Source of the DNA: Candidatus Daviesbacteria bacterium
Lineage (GTDB): Bacteria; Patescibacteriota; Microgenomatia; Daviesbacterales; UBA10151
DNA length: 36,764 bases
Direction of reading: 5' to 3'
NCBI GenBank assembly: GCA_030646805.1
Contig: JAUSKZ010000001.1
Span: forward strand, 1 to 36,764
Shown here one piece after another: positions 1-8,765 of this stretch (its first letter is position 1; each line of letters opens with the position of its first letter). The notes under the pieces are model-generated. The model ran no database searches. It was not told the origin of the DNA and saw only the letters and a program-made list of their open reading frames with translations. Made by a program: the position numbers and the translations under genes.

Positions 1-288
1 GGATTTACTGATAGCCTTATTTATGATGAGTTAAAAAACTTCTTTGAAACTCCCATTGATTTCGAAAAGATTAAATCTAAAGCTAATCATTTTATTGCAA
101 TTCATTCTGATAATGATCCTTATGTTCCGCTTAAACATGGGGACATTTTTAAAGAAAAGCTTGGAGCCAAACTAATTGTAAAACATAACCTGGGCCACTT
201 CTCTGGTCCGGTTGGTGACACTAAAAGTATTACTTCCCTATCTGAAGTTTCAGCAGCAATTTTAGAAATGGAGAAATCAAATGTCTGA
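1..288 (+). CDS. C-terminal fragment of an RBBP9/YdeN-like alpha/beta (serine) hydrolase
   Basis: Frame 1 is open from base 1 to TGA at 286-288. The translation contains HSDNDPYVPLKHGDIFKEKLGAKLIVKHNLGHFSG, typical of the YdeN/RBBP9 C-terminus with its catalytic D and H. Confidence 0.75.
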   Translation, partial: GFTDSLIYDELKNFFETPIDFEKIKSKANHFIAIHSDNDPYVPLKHGDIFKEKLGAKLIVKHNLGHFSGPVGDTKSITSLSEVSAAILEMEKSNV

Positions 289-427
289 TTTAGTTAAAAT
301 CGTTACACAAATATTAAAAAATCCCTAGGTGTGAAGCTATTTAACCCCCCAGGTGAGATATGGGTTTACACAATTTTTTAGGGTTGGTCTCAGTGTACTA
401 CACTGGAACTTCTGGTAAAATTAGTCA

Positions 428-667
428 ATGTCTCAACAGAAACATTCGAAGAAGATTATTTTAACTGCTGTTGAAATTTCGGATATTAGTATAAGTCTAA
501 GAGAAAATGTGAGAAGGGGCAAAGCAAGTTTAAGAAAAGCGAAGCAAGAGGACATTGAAGGAATTAAAGAATACCTAGAAAAAACAGCAAAGCTTCAAAA
601 AAGATTTCAGCACTTAGCAGTTCAAGTTGAGAATGAAGTTTTGAAGGAAATTAAGGATTCAGCATAA
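428..667 (+). CDS. Hypothetical small helical protein
   Basis: 79-aa ORF rich in K/E/L; no family recognised. Confidence 0.5.
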   Translation: MSQQKHSKKIILTAVEISDISISLRENVRRGKASLRKAKQEDIEGIKEYLEKTAKLQKRFQHLAVQVENEVLKEIKDSA

Positions 668-706
668 AAAATTCCCACATAGCTAGCTCTTTTTGCTGAC
701 TATTAA

Positions 707-1012
707 GTGTCCACAAACAACTATTACCAAACTCAGGATTATAGGCTTGTATTATCGACAAAAATGCTATACACTGCGCACCTTATGTTAGAAACATTAA
801 CTCGGCCAATTAAGATTGAAGTATACACTGGGGGTAATTCCACGGTTATGTCTTCAGAGATAGAATATGCACTATTTGACGATATAATCGCAAAATCTCA
901 AACAAGCTTTTCTGACTTGGACTTTGCCTATCATCCACAAGCCTTTTTAGAAAATTTTACCCCAACTAGCCGAGTACCCCACGGCCTGGAAGTTTTTGTC
1001 CCAGTTCATTAA
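707..1012 (+). CDS. Hypothetical protein (GTG start)
   Basis: 101-aa ORF with plausible codon usage; no family recognised. Confidence 0.45.
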   Translation: MSTNNYYQTQDYRLVLSTKMLYTAHLMLETLTRPIKIEVYTGGNSTVMSSEIEYALFDDIIAKSQTSFSDLDFAYHPQAFLENFTPTSRVPHGLEVFVPVH

Positions 1013-1052
1013 TGAAGTCGTTTTTTATATTAGACTGAAAGTCGGGGTAAAT

Positions 1053-1418
1053 TTAGTAACGTCTTTTACCTTTATTACCTTGTCCGCCAAATCTACTATC
1101 ACCACCACGGCTATTATCTCTTCTTTGAGAGTATCCACCGCTTGAGCCGCCAAAGCTATTTTCTCTTGGAGCTTGGGGCCTGGCCTCATTAACTACAATG
1201 TCACGACCATCTATATTTCGGCCATTAAGTTTTTGAACCGCTTCTTGGGCTTCTGAATCAGAAGACATCTCAACGAATCCAAACCCTTTAGACTTGCCTG
1301 TAAATTTATCAGAAATAATATTTGCTGATAAAACATTGCCGGCTTCCGCAAATAAATCACGTAATTGGTCAGAAGTTAAATCCCACGATAAGTTAGCAAC
1401 AAACAATTTGTTTGCCAT
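1053..1418 (-). CDS. RRM-domain RNA-binding protein with Gly/Arg-rich tail
   Basis: KLFVANLSWDLTSDQLRDLF (RNP2) and KSKGFGFVEM (RNP1), followed by a GGSSGGYSQRRDNSRGG tail. Confidence 0.95.
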   Translation of the reverse strand: MANKLFVANLSWDLTSDQLRDLFAEAGNVLSANIISDKFTGKSKGFGFVEMSSDSEAQEAVQKLNGRNIDGRDIVVNEARPQAPRENSFGGSSGGYSQRRDNSRGGDSRFGGQGNKGKRRY

Positions 1419-1460
1419 ATTTTATTATTATACCAACAACATCCTCAAATAGCCATATTT

Positions 1461-2420
1461 TCACCCAGAGTTTGAATTTTGTAAATCTAAAAACAAAAGC
1501 TTTAAACCCGCCGAAAGCTCGACTTTAGGTTCCCAATTTAGTAATTTTTTGGCTTTTTCAATATCGGGCCTTCTTTTTAAGGGATCATCTTTGGGAAGGG
1601 GTTCTTTGAATAAAATTTCCGAATTTGACCCAGTGACTTCTTTAATCTTTTGAGCCAGCTCCAAAATAGTAAACTCATTAGGGTTGCCTAGATTAATTAC
1701 CTCACCTGATAAATCTGGAGTTTCCATTACCTTAATAATTCCTTCAATTAAATCAGAGACAAAACAAAATGATCTGGTTTGTAATCCGTCCCCAAAGATT
1801 GGGATTGGCTGATTACTTATTGCCGCTTTCATAAACTCAATAACTGCCCTACCGTCGTCCAAACTCATTCTCGGTCCATATGTATTAAAAATTCTAATTA
1901 TTCTGCCATCTAAACCTTTACTTCGAACATAGGCAGCTACGATCGTTTCTCCAAATCTTTTTGATTCGTCATAGACTGATCTTGGGCCAGTTGTTGAAAC
2001 ATTGCCCCGATACTCTTCAGTCTGAGGATGGATCAAAGGATCACCATAACTTTCAGAGGTTGAAGCAAACAACAATCTGGCTTGGCTTTTGCGCGCTATT
2101 TCAGCTAAGTTCCAGGTTCCTGTAGTATTAGCGTGCATAGTTTCAAACGGTAGAGAGTGATAACTTTTAAGGCTATGTGTATTTGGAGAAGCCGGTGAGG
2201 CTAAATGATAAATCCTGTCAGCGGCTAAGTCTTCTGGTAAGTCCTTACAGATATCGAGCTTTAAAAAACTAAAGTTCTGATGATTTTTAAATGACTTAAG
2301 ATTATTCTCATCTCCGGTTATCAGGTTATCGATACAAACAACCTCATCGCCAAGATTCAACAACTTTTCACAAAGATGAGATCCTAAAAACCCGGCGCCA
2401 CCAGCAACAATAATTTTCAT
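1461..2420 (-). CDS. NAD-dependent epimerase/dehydratase (UDP-glucuronate decarboxylase-like SDR)
   Basis: GGAGFLGSHLCEKL Rossmann motif, YDESKRFGE catalytic motif, RIFNTYGPRM. Confidence 0.93.
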   Translation of the reverse strand: MKIIVAGGAGFLGSHLCEKLLNLGDEVVCIDNLITGDENNLKSFKNHQNFSFLKLDICKDLPEDLAADRIYHLASPASPNTHSLKSYHSLPFETMHANTTGTWNLAEIARKSQARLLFASTSESYGDPLIHPQTEEYRGNVSTTGPRSVYDESKRFGETIVAAYVRSKGLDGRIIRIFNTYGPRMSLDDGRAVIEFMKAAISNQPIPIFGDGLQTRSFCFVSDLIEGIIKVMETPDLSGEVINLGNPNEFTILELAQKIKEVTGSNSEILFKEPLPKDDPLKRRPDIEKAKKLLNWEPKVELSAGLKLLFLDLQNSNSG

Positions 2421-2534
2421 TTTTAGAGCTACTTTGAGTTTACCACAGTAGCCAAATCTATCGAAAGAGGGTCTCTTGCTCTTTCTTTACAATTATCTAC
2501 TCACTTTCTTAACTTTAATGAGTAATATGAGCAC

Positions 2535-2795
2535 ATGAACATTATTACTTGGATTATCTTTGGAACTGTGACAGGAATTATTGCAAATTTTCTAGATCCT
2601 TCACCGGACCAAGGTGGAGCAATCGGATCAATTATTCTGGGGATATTAGGCGGAGTCTTGGGCGGTTTCTTAGCTTCACTGATTTTTGGAATTGGAATCT
2701 CTGGTTTTAATATCTCCTCTTTTATTATCGCCATTACTGGATCGTTAATGTTGCTTTATGCTAGCCGGGTGTTTAAAAGTACACCTCGCTACTGA
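2535..2795 (+). CDS. GlsB/YeaQ/YmgE family membrane protein (transglycosylase-associated)
   Basis: MNIITWIIFGTVTGIIANFLDP...GGAIGSIILGILGGVLGG, typical of the family. Confidence 0.88.
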   Translation: MNIITWIIFGTVTGIIANFLDPSPDQGGAIGSIILGILGGVLGGFLASLIFGIGISGFNISSFIIAITGSLMLLYASRVFKSTPRY

Positions 2796-2825
2796 AACTG
2801 CATACTTTTTAAAGAGTGTGCTCAG

Positions 2826-2935
2826 GTTTGGGGGTAGGTATTTCGCTTTAGCGAATTGCTGGGAAGAATACTTGGGACCAACTTTTAACTAGTTTAATCT
2901 AAATGTCCAAAGTTTTCTCGGCCCTACCCCACAAC
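2826..2935. ncRNA. Candidate structured non-coding RNA (strand unresolved)
   Basis: Nested complementary arms: GTTTGGGGGTAGG (2826-2838) with CCTACCCCACAAC (2923-2935); GCTGGGAA (2858-2865) with TTCTCGGC (2915-2922) including G-U pairs; ACTTGGGAC (2870-2878) with GTCCAAAGT (2905-2913); side hairpin TTCGC-TTTA-GCGAA (2842-2855). Confidence 0.5.
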
Positions 2936-3092
2936 TGATAATTCTAAGGATACAAATAGACATGAGTAGACAAATTAAAAAAATTTATCGCAAATACCTT
3001 AGGTCTTCGTTTTTTGCTGACTTTGTCTATTTCTTAACTGCTCCAGTTGAATGACATCTTGTAAAATTTCCATTAACTTGTAAGATTGCTTT

Positions 3093-3743
3093 ATGTTTAC
3101 TCTCCCGGAATTACCTTTTAGCTACAACTCACTCGAACCGTCAATTGATGAGACAACGATGAAGGTCCACCACGATAAACACCACGCCACATATGTTACA
3201 AATCTTAATCAAGCGCTAGAAGGACACGAAGATTTATTAAATATGGAAATTGGGGAGCTGATTTCTAATTTATCTCAAGTACCGGTTGAGATCCGCACCA
3301 AGGTTAGGAATAATGGGGGTGGGCACTATAATCACTCTTTATTCTGGACACTTTTATCACCAAAAGGGGGAGAACCCTCTCCGAGCCTCTTGGAAAAAAT
3401 AAACCAATCTTTTGAAAGTTTGAGTAGTTTTAAGGAACAATTTAAAAAAGCGGCTTTAGGCCGATTTGGTAGCGGATGGACTTGGGTGATAGTTAATCCA
3501 GACGGGACTCTTGGAATCGTTGATACTCCCAACCAAGATTCTCCAGTTATGGAAGACCTGCCTGCCGGCCCGCTTCGCCGAAGCTACAGCAAGGCGAGCA
3601 GGCAGGGCAAACAAGTGATCTTAGGACTGGATGTTTGGGAACATAGTTACTATCTAAAGTACCAAAATCGACGAGCTGAATATATCGATGCATTTTGGAA
3701 TATCGTTAATTGGGATACAGTCGAGAAGCTGCTTAAATCTTAA
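3093..3743 (+). CDS. sodA: Superoxide dismutase (Fe/Mn), carrying an in-frame palindromic insertion
   Basis: [45 protein letters not shown] and [31 protein letters not shown] are Fe/Mn-SOD signatures. Confidence 0.95.
   Translation: MFTLPELPFSYNSLEPSIDETTMKVHHDKHHATYVTNLNQALEGHEDLLNMEIGELISNLSQVPVEIRTKVRNNGGGHYNHSLFWTLLSPKGGEPSPSLLEKINQSFESLSSFKEQFKKAALGRFGSGWTWVIVNPDGTLGIVDTPNQDSPVMEDLPAGPLRRSYSKASRQGKQVILGLDVWEHSYYLKYQNRRAEYIDAFWNIVNWDTVEKLLKS
3556..3606. repeat. 51-bp palindromic element inserted in frame in sodA
   Basis: CCTGCCTGC (3557-3565) and GCAGGCAGG (3598-3606) are perfect inverted arms around GCTTCGCCGAAGC. Removing 51 bp restores ...[16 protein letters not shown], the expected SOD sequence. 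Confidence 0.8.
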
Positions 3744-3836
3744 TCTAATTAAAGATTCGTTCTGAGTCTTTTTAAATCTGCTCCACAATTTATTGACTAA
3801 TTATCCGTGGAGCACAACTCACAACTCTGAATAAAC

Positions 3837-4034
3837 TTACCCTTTCTTAAGAACCGGTAAACCAGTCCTCGAATTCTCAACGATCATATACCCTTCAGGT
3901 AAATCATCCATAGCTCCGCTCTCTTTCTTAGAAAAGAAATAGATTCGTTGAATCTTACCACTCCCTCGAAGAGTTACTTCGGTTGAATGAAGGTAATAAT
4001 CAGTACCTTTATTATTTGTATGCTTGTAAGCCAT
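3837..4034 (-). CDS. Small conserved-looking hypothetical protein
   Basis: 65 aa, MAYKHTNNKGTDYYLHSTEVTLRGSGKIQRIYFFSKKE..., with AAGGAGGTGAC Shine-Dalgarno just upstream of the ATG. Confidence 0.75.
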   Translation of the reverse strand: MAYKHTNNKGTDYYLHSTEVTLRGSGKIQRIYFFSKKESGAMDDLPEGYMIVENSRTGLPVLKKG

Positions 4035-4231
4035 ATGTCACCTCCTTTTCAGATACACACATAAGCTACTTTATATCACTTTACCTAAATAAAACAGTAG
4101 CTTGAAACCTTACGATTATAATATATTGTTTTTGCATTAATTAGTAGTGAGATGCTTGTAAGTAAACGGTAAGGGATACCTGGACCTAAAAAGTTAAAAA
4201 GTAACAGATTTGTAAGAAAGAGGTTTTTCGC

Positions 4232-4260
4232 TTGAGTTTGTAAGAATAGACTGTTAAAAT
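4232..4260 (+). promoter_or_regulatory. Predicted promoter of the OmpR-type response regulator
   Basis: TTGAGT-17 nt-TAAAAT, with the ATG at 4271. Direct repeat TTTGTAAGAA at 4209 and 4237 flanks the -35 region. Confidence 0.55.
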
Positions 4261-4270
4261 CCTTAAAGTT

Positions 4271-4942
4271 ATGGCTAAAACAATTTTAATTGTCGAAGAC
4301 GATACTGGGGTTCAAAAATATCTTAAAGAGTTACTTTTGGATAATGGTTTTTCGGTTCAAACTGCCTCTGATGGGGTCCAAGCTCTAAACTCTATTCAAA
4401 AGCTGGCTCCAGATTTAGTTCTGTTAGATTTAGGTTTACCAAATATGACCGGTGAAGCAGTTTGTGCGGAAATCAGGAAAAAGTACCCAGATTTAAGGGT
4501 AGTTATTTTAACGGCTAAGGATGGGGTCTTGGACATTGTCCAAGGACTTAACCTTGGAGCAGATGATTATATTACTAAACCATTTGTTGCAGATGAGCTA
4601 TTGGCAAGAATTAAAGCCCGACTCCGCTATCAAGACGGAAGTGATACCAAGCTTGAAGTTGGGGATTTAGAGCTTGATAACCGGAGCCTGACAGTCGCCA
4701 GGGGAGATAAACCGATCCAATTGACCCCACAAGAATTTAAACTTTTACAATATTTAATGAGTAATAAAGGCCGGATCTTAACCCGGGATATGATCTTAAA
4801 TCGGGTTTGGCTTTACTCCCAAGATATTGAGACAAGGGTAGTTGATGTCTACATGGGCTATCTAAGAAAAAAGGTTGATAACGGTTCAGATCATAAATTA
4901 CTTCACTCAGTCCGGGGATTTGGATATATGATTAAAGAGTAA
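4271..4942 (+). CDS. OmpR/PhoB-family response regulator
   Basis: ILIVEDD..., DLVLLDLGLPNMTG, LTAKD..., K-P at GADDYITKPF; C-terminal winged helix RVVDVYMGYLRKKVD...VRGFGYMI. Confidence 0.96.
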   Translation: MAKTILIVEDDTGVQKYLKELLLDNGFSVQTASDGVQALNSIQKLAPDLVLLDLGLPNMTGEAVCAEIRKKYPDLRVVILTAKDGVLDIVQGLNLGADDYITKPFVADELLARIKARLRYQDGSDTKLEVGDLELDNRSLTVARGDKPIQLTPQEFKLLQYLMSNKGRILTRDMILNRVWLYSQDIETRVVDVYMGYLRKKVDNGSDHKLLHSVRGFGYMIKE

Positions 4943-6152
4943 GTAATCTATCTGGTGGCCAGATCGTCAACTCTTCCAGTCGATTAATTAAATAAGGCTC
5001 TTGAGTTTTTTGTGCTACCTCTACTAATTTTGTTAGTGCTCTCTGCTCAGCAAACCATTCCCTGTCCTCCACCCTTAAGACAGTTTTGGGCAACTGTTCT
5101 GGGGTTAAAACTATACCTCTATAAGGATCATCCTCTCCATAAAAGATCTTTTGCCAACCATAGTAATACTGTATTAAGAACTCGTCCCAAACCATTCTAG
5201 ATTCAGGATCAGACATTAGCTTCCTCCACAAATCCGGCTTAGCTACAGATAGGACTCTTTGCGCTTCTCCAAGGTCTAAGTCCGTTCTTTGCAAAAAACC
5301 CTTCCTTATCATAACATCAGCATTTATTGTGATATCTCTATATTGTTGAAGTAATGTAAGGAGGTTACCACAATCAATATAAGATTGCTTAACTAAGCTG
5401 GCCTCTCTGTTATCAACTATTCCCCTGTCTAAAAGATAGTTATTCACTTCTTCATTAGGGATCTTCGGCACTGCTTCTCTTAGATCCATAGCCTCAATAT
5501 TTACATACTCTGGAGCATTGACTGAAACTTTATACACAAGCGCTCTATTGGCTACTAATCTTTTTAAATCTCTAACATTTCCTCTTGAAGATCCATATGA
5601 TTTGCCATCTATGTACAACTCTGTTTCAGCACAGTTATCTTCTATTAACAGTAGCGGTTCATGTGGGCTTACATAGCCTGGAAGATATCTTAGGATTAGT
5701 TCTCTTACCTCACCGCTTATCCTTCTTCCTCTCTCATACTCCTCACCGCTAATAAAACCTTGCGGTGATTGAATGTCTCCTCTTCGTCTACTTATCTTTA
5801 TATCATCAATGAGATTGTGATAAACCATATTAGGTGTGCGTCCTAACAAAGTCTGACATCTTTCTCTAACAAACTTAGTTGCCGCTAATATCCCTAAAGA
5901 TGTGCCATCTCCAGAAGCTCCTCCCCAAGTCCAAATAATATTCCTGTTACGAACCGTGTCCTCATCAACACTTATTGAACCATCAATATTTCTTCCATAC
6001 ATCTCACTCATTAATTTTGCAGCATGTCTTTTAAATACTTTTGGCTGAACCCGCTCATACTCATTTAAGATGGCTAAAGGGTTGGGACTAATAGTTTGAA
6101 TCTGAACAACTTCTTGGTCCATAAAAAAACCATAATTTTGTCCTTCTTTCAT
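4932..6152 (-). CDS. Hypothetical 406-aa protein, apparently co-transcribed with a histidine kinase
   Basis: Long ORF; start overlaps the histidine kinase stop by 4 nt. No family recognised. Confidence 0.8.
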   Translation of the reverse strand: MKEGQNYGFFMDQEVVQIQTISPNPLAILNEYERVQPKVFKRHAAKLMSEMYGRNIDGSISVDEDTVRNRNIIWTWGGASGDGTSLGILAATKFVRERCQTLLGRTPNMVYHNLIDDIKISRRRGDIQSPQGFISGEEYERGRRISGEVRELILRYLPGYVSPHEPLLLIEDNCAETELYIDGKSYGSSRGNVRDLKRLVANRALVYKVSVNAPEYVNIEAMDLREAVPKIPNEEVNNYLLDRGIVDNREASLVKQSYIDCGNLLTLLQQYRDITINADVMIRKGFLQRTDLDLGEAQRVLSVAKPDLWRKLMSDPESRMVWDEFLIQYYYGWQKIFYGEDDPYRGIVLTPEQLPKTVLRVEDREWFAEQRALTKLVEVAQKTQEPYLINRLEELTIWPPDRLLTL

Positions 6153-7309
6153 ATTTTAGCCTCTGGTAACTTGATGGTTACGGTCGTACCTTTTGTAGAT
6201 TTGGATTTGATTGAAATTGTTATATGATGTCTTTGAAGAATGTTTTTAGTTAGATACAACCCAATACCCATCCCCTCAACGATATGCCCCTTTGCTCTAT
6301 AATAGTTTTCAAAAATTAAGGGAAGATCCTTTTTATCTATCCCAATCCCTTTATCCTCAACTTGAATAATAAAACATTTATTTTGTTTACTTAAAGAAAC
6401 AGATACTGGTGCCCCGTTAGGAGAAAATTTTGCCGCGTTATCTAAGATATTGTCTAGCGCTTGCAGTAACTTATCAAAATCCCCAATAATAATATCCTTC
6501 CCAGTTTTAGTAGAGTTGTGGAAATCAATCTCCCTGCTGGGGTGAAGAAAATGAAAGTTACTTAAAGATCTAGATAAAAGCTCGTTCAAAGAACACTCTT
6601 TAAGTGTATAATTGAGTTCGCCAATCGATGTTTTATTGACAGCTAGTAGTTCATTAATAAGTTGGGCCAAACGATATGACTCCCAGTTTAACTCCCTTGT
6701 CCATCTTTTTTCTGGTCCATCACTATCTTTAAACTTACTTTCTAGCATCTGAGCATACCCTCTGATTGTTGTCAGAGGAGTTTTAAGTTCATGCCCTGCC
6801 ATAGCTATAAAGGTATCCCGAGTTTCCAGAGCTTTTTTTGTCTCCTCATAAAGTTGAGTTTTTCGAATTGCCAAGCTAGCCAAAGACCCATAAAGCTGTA
6901 ATATACTTAACTCTTTTTCTGTAAACTCAATATTTTCATAAGAGTTAATAACTAATACTCCTATCGATTTGCCTTTATAGGCAACAGGGATAAAGATACT
7001 GGAAAGTAGCCCTAAACCCCAAAGTGGCCTACTATTTGTAAAATCTTTTGATTTTTTTACTATAGCTTTTTGTTCTCTAAAGCAAGTATAAGTAAACCCA
7101 TTTTTTCTAGGTTTTAATTGAGAAGCAATGGGTAATGTTGTATACACCCTAGATAATTCACTATCTCTTTCTAACAATAAAGAACCATATTGTGCAGAGA
7201 CTAATTTCACCGCTTCTTGAACGATCGTTTGATAGATATCCAGTGGGTCAAGAGGCACTAAAAACCTTAGAGCAGACTTGTGTATTTTCTCTAAAATATT
7301 ATTATCCAT
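6149..7309 (-). CDS. GAF-domain sensor histidine kinase
   Basis: GAF-like N-terminus; H-box MAGHELKTPLTTIRGYAQML; N-box DNILDNAAKFSPNG; G-boxes DKGIGIDKKDLPLIFENYYR and GMGIGLYLTK. Confidence 0.95.
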   Translation of the reverse strand: MDNNILEKIHKSALRFLVPLDPLDIYQTIVQEAVKLVSAQYGSLLLERDSELSRVYTTLPIASQLKPRKNGFTYTCFREQKAIVKKSKDFTNSRPLWGLGLLSSIFIPVAYKGKSIGVLVINSYENIEFTEKELSILQLYGSLASLAIRKTQLYEETKKALETRDTFIAMAGHELKTPLTTIRGYAQMLESKFKDSDGPEKRWTRELNWESYRLAQLINELLAVNKTSIGELNYTLKECSLNELLSRSLSNFHFLHPSREIDFHNSTKTGKDIIIGDFDKLLQALDNILDNAAKFSPNGAPVSVSLSKQNKCFIIQVEDKGIGIDKKDLPLIFENYYRAKGHIVEGMGIGLYLTKNILQRHHITISIKSKSTKGTTVTIKLPEAKI

Positions 7310-7500
7310 ATAGGATTATCATTATACCAAAATTACGAGGTTTATGTAAGACTATAAGACAGTGTTCTTATGCCGCCTTACCCCTAGCCTCTTATTTACC
7401 ATAAACTGGATACATTCTCTAGTATGATAGTTTTAAGTCTTTTGATTGGAGTTGTTAGTAAAAAAGAAAGATTCAAATCACTCAGTAGATAAAGGAAGTA

Positions 7501-8760
7501 TTACTCCTCCACAATTTGGGCACCTAAAGAAGAAAGTTTCCCGACCACATCTTCATAACCTCTCTCTATCAACTCAGCTTTATTAATAGTACTTTTACCC
7601 ACCGCTACTAAAGAAGCCAAAACTAAAGCCATCCCGGCTCTGATATCAGGGGTCTCCTGAACTCTCCCATATAACGGGGTAACACCTGAGACCAAGACCC
7701 GGTGTGGATCAGCAATGGTAATATTTGCTCCCATAGAAATTAATTTATCGGTGAAAAACATTCTTGACTCAAACATCCAATCATGAAGCAGAGAGATCCC
7801 CTTACACTGAGTAGCTAAAACTACAGCTACACTCATCAAATCACTAGGGAAGCCTGGCCAAATATTAGTATGAAGCTTATTACCTGGGGCAGTGAGTTCA
7901 GTAAATCCTACCTTAATACTTTTACCTAAGTTCTCAAAGGTCAAACCAAATCTCTCAAGGTGCTTAATCACAGGTAGAAGGTTTGTAAACTCAATATTTT
8001 CAATTTCAACCTCACCACCAGTAATCGCTGCGGCGATGGCATAAGTCCCAAACTCAATAAAATCAGACCCAATTACAAAGCTCGCACCAGTCAACTTCTC
8101 CACCCCTATAATCCGCAAAGTAGATTGGCCCACTCCTTCAATCCGAGCCCCCATCTTAATTAGCAAATTACATAAATCCGCTACATGTGGCTCTGTAGCA
8201 CAGTTTTTTAGAATAACAGCTGAGTTGCCCAAGACTGTAGTCAAAATCATATTTTCGGTTGCGGTGACTGAAGCTTCGGCTAGAAAAATCTCCTTGTTTT
8301 GAGTTCTTTCTTCAAATTTGACCCCTTTATATTGCCTGTCACTGATCTCAAAAACATATCCTAACTCCCGAAACGCTTCAAGGTGGGTATCGATACTCCT
8401 TTTTCCAATCACATCTCCTCCTGGGTGAGAAAACTCAACTTGTCCTAAACGGGCTAAAAGTGGACCAACGAGTAGAATCGAGGCTCTAATTTTTGTCATC
8501 TTATCCTCAGGCAAAAGCGCAACTTTTATATCCTTACACTGGATCGTTAACTGATCTGATTTTCTCTCAACTGAAGCACCTAAACCTTTTAAGATATCGC
8601 AAAAAACCTCAACATCTGAGATATTTGGTATATTTTTTAAAATTACTTCCTCCTCGGTCAAAAGGGTTGCTGCCAAACAGGGAAGCACTGAATTCTTGTT
8701 TCCGGAAATTTTAACTTTGCCCGATAACTTATTACCGCCTTCAATAATATATTTTGCCAT
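7501..8760 (-). CDS. murA: UDP-N-acetylglucosamine 1-carboxyvinyltransferase
   Basis: MAKYIIEGGNKLSGKVKISGNKNSVLPCLAATLLTEEEV; EPSP-synthase fold signature including GYEDVVGKLSSLGA. Confidence 0.95.
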   Translation of the reverse strand: MAKYIIEGGNKLSGKVKISGNKNSVLPCLAATLLTEEEVILKNIPNISDVEVFCDILKGLGASVERKSDQLTIQCKDIKVALLPEDKMTKIRASILLVGPLLARLGQVEFSHPGGDVIGKRSIDTHLEAFRELGYVFEISDRQYKGVKFEERTQNKEIFLAEASVTATENMILTTVLGNSAVILKNCATEPHVADLCNLLIKMGARIEGVGQSTLRIIGVEKLTGASFVIGSDFIEFGTYAIAAAITGGEVEIENIEFTNLLPVIKHLERFGLTFENLGKSIKVGFTELTAPGNKLHTNIWPGFPSDLMSVAVVLATQCKGISLLHDWMFESRMFFTDKLISMGANITIADPHRVLVSGVTPLYGRVQETPDIRAGMALVLASLVAVGKSTINKAELIERGYEDVVGKLSSLGAQIVEE

Positions 8761-8765
8761 AAAGT

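Noticed and set aside
2826-2935. Identification of the structured region as SRP (4.5S) or 6S RNA
   Set aside because: The SRP apical loop motifs are not visible and the length is short for 6S, so it is left as unclassified.
4209-4246. TTTGTAAGAA direct repeats as an OmpR-type autoregulatory site
   Set aside because: The 28-bp spacing does not match the usual ~10-11 bp (or 22 bp) half-site spacing; evidence too weak for a separate finding.
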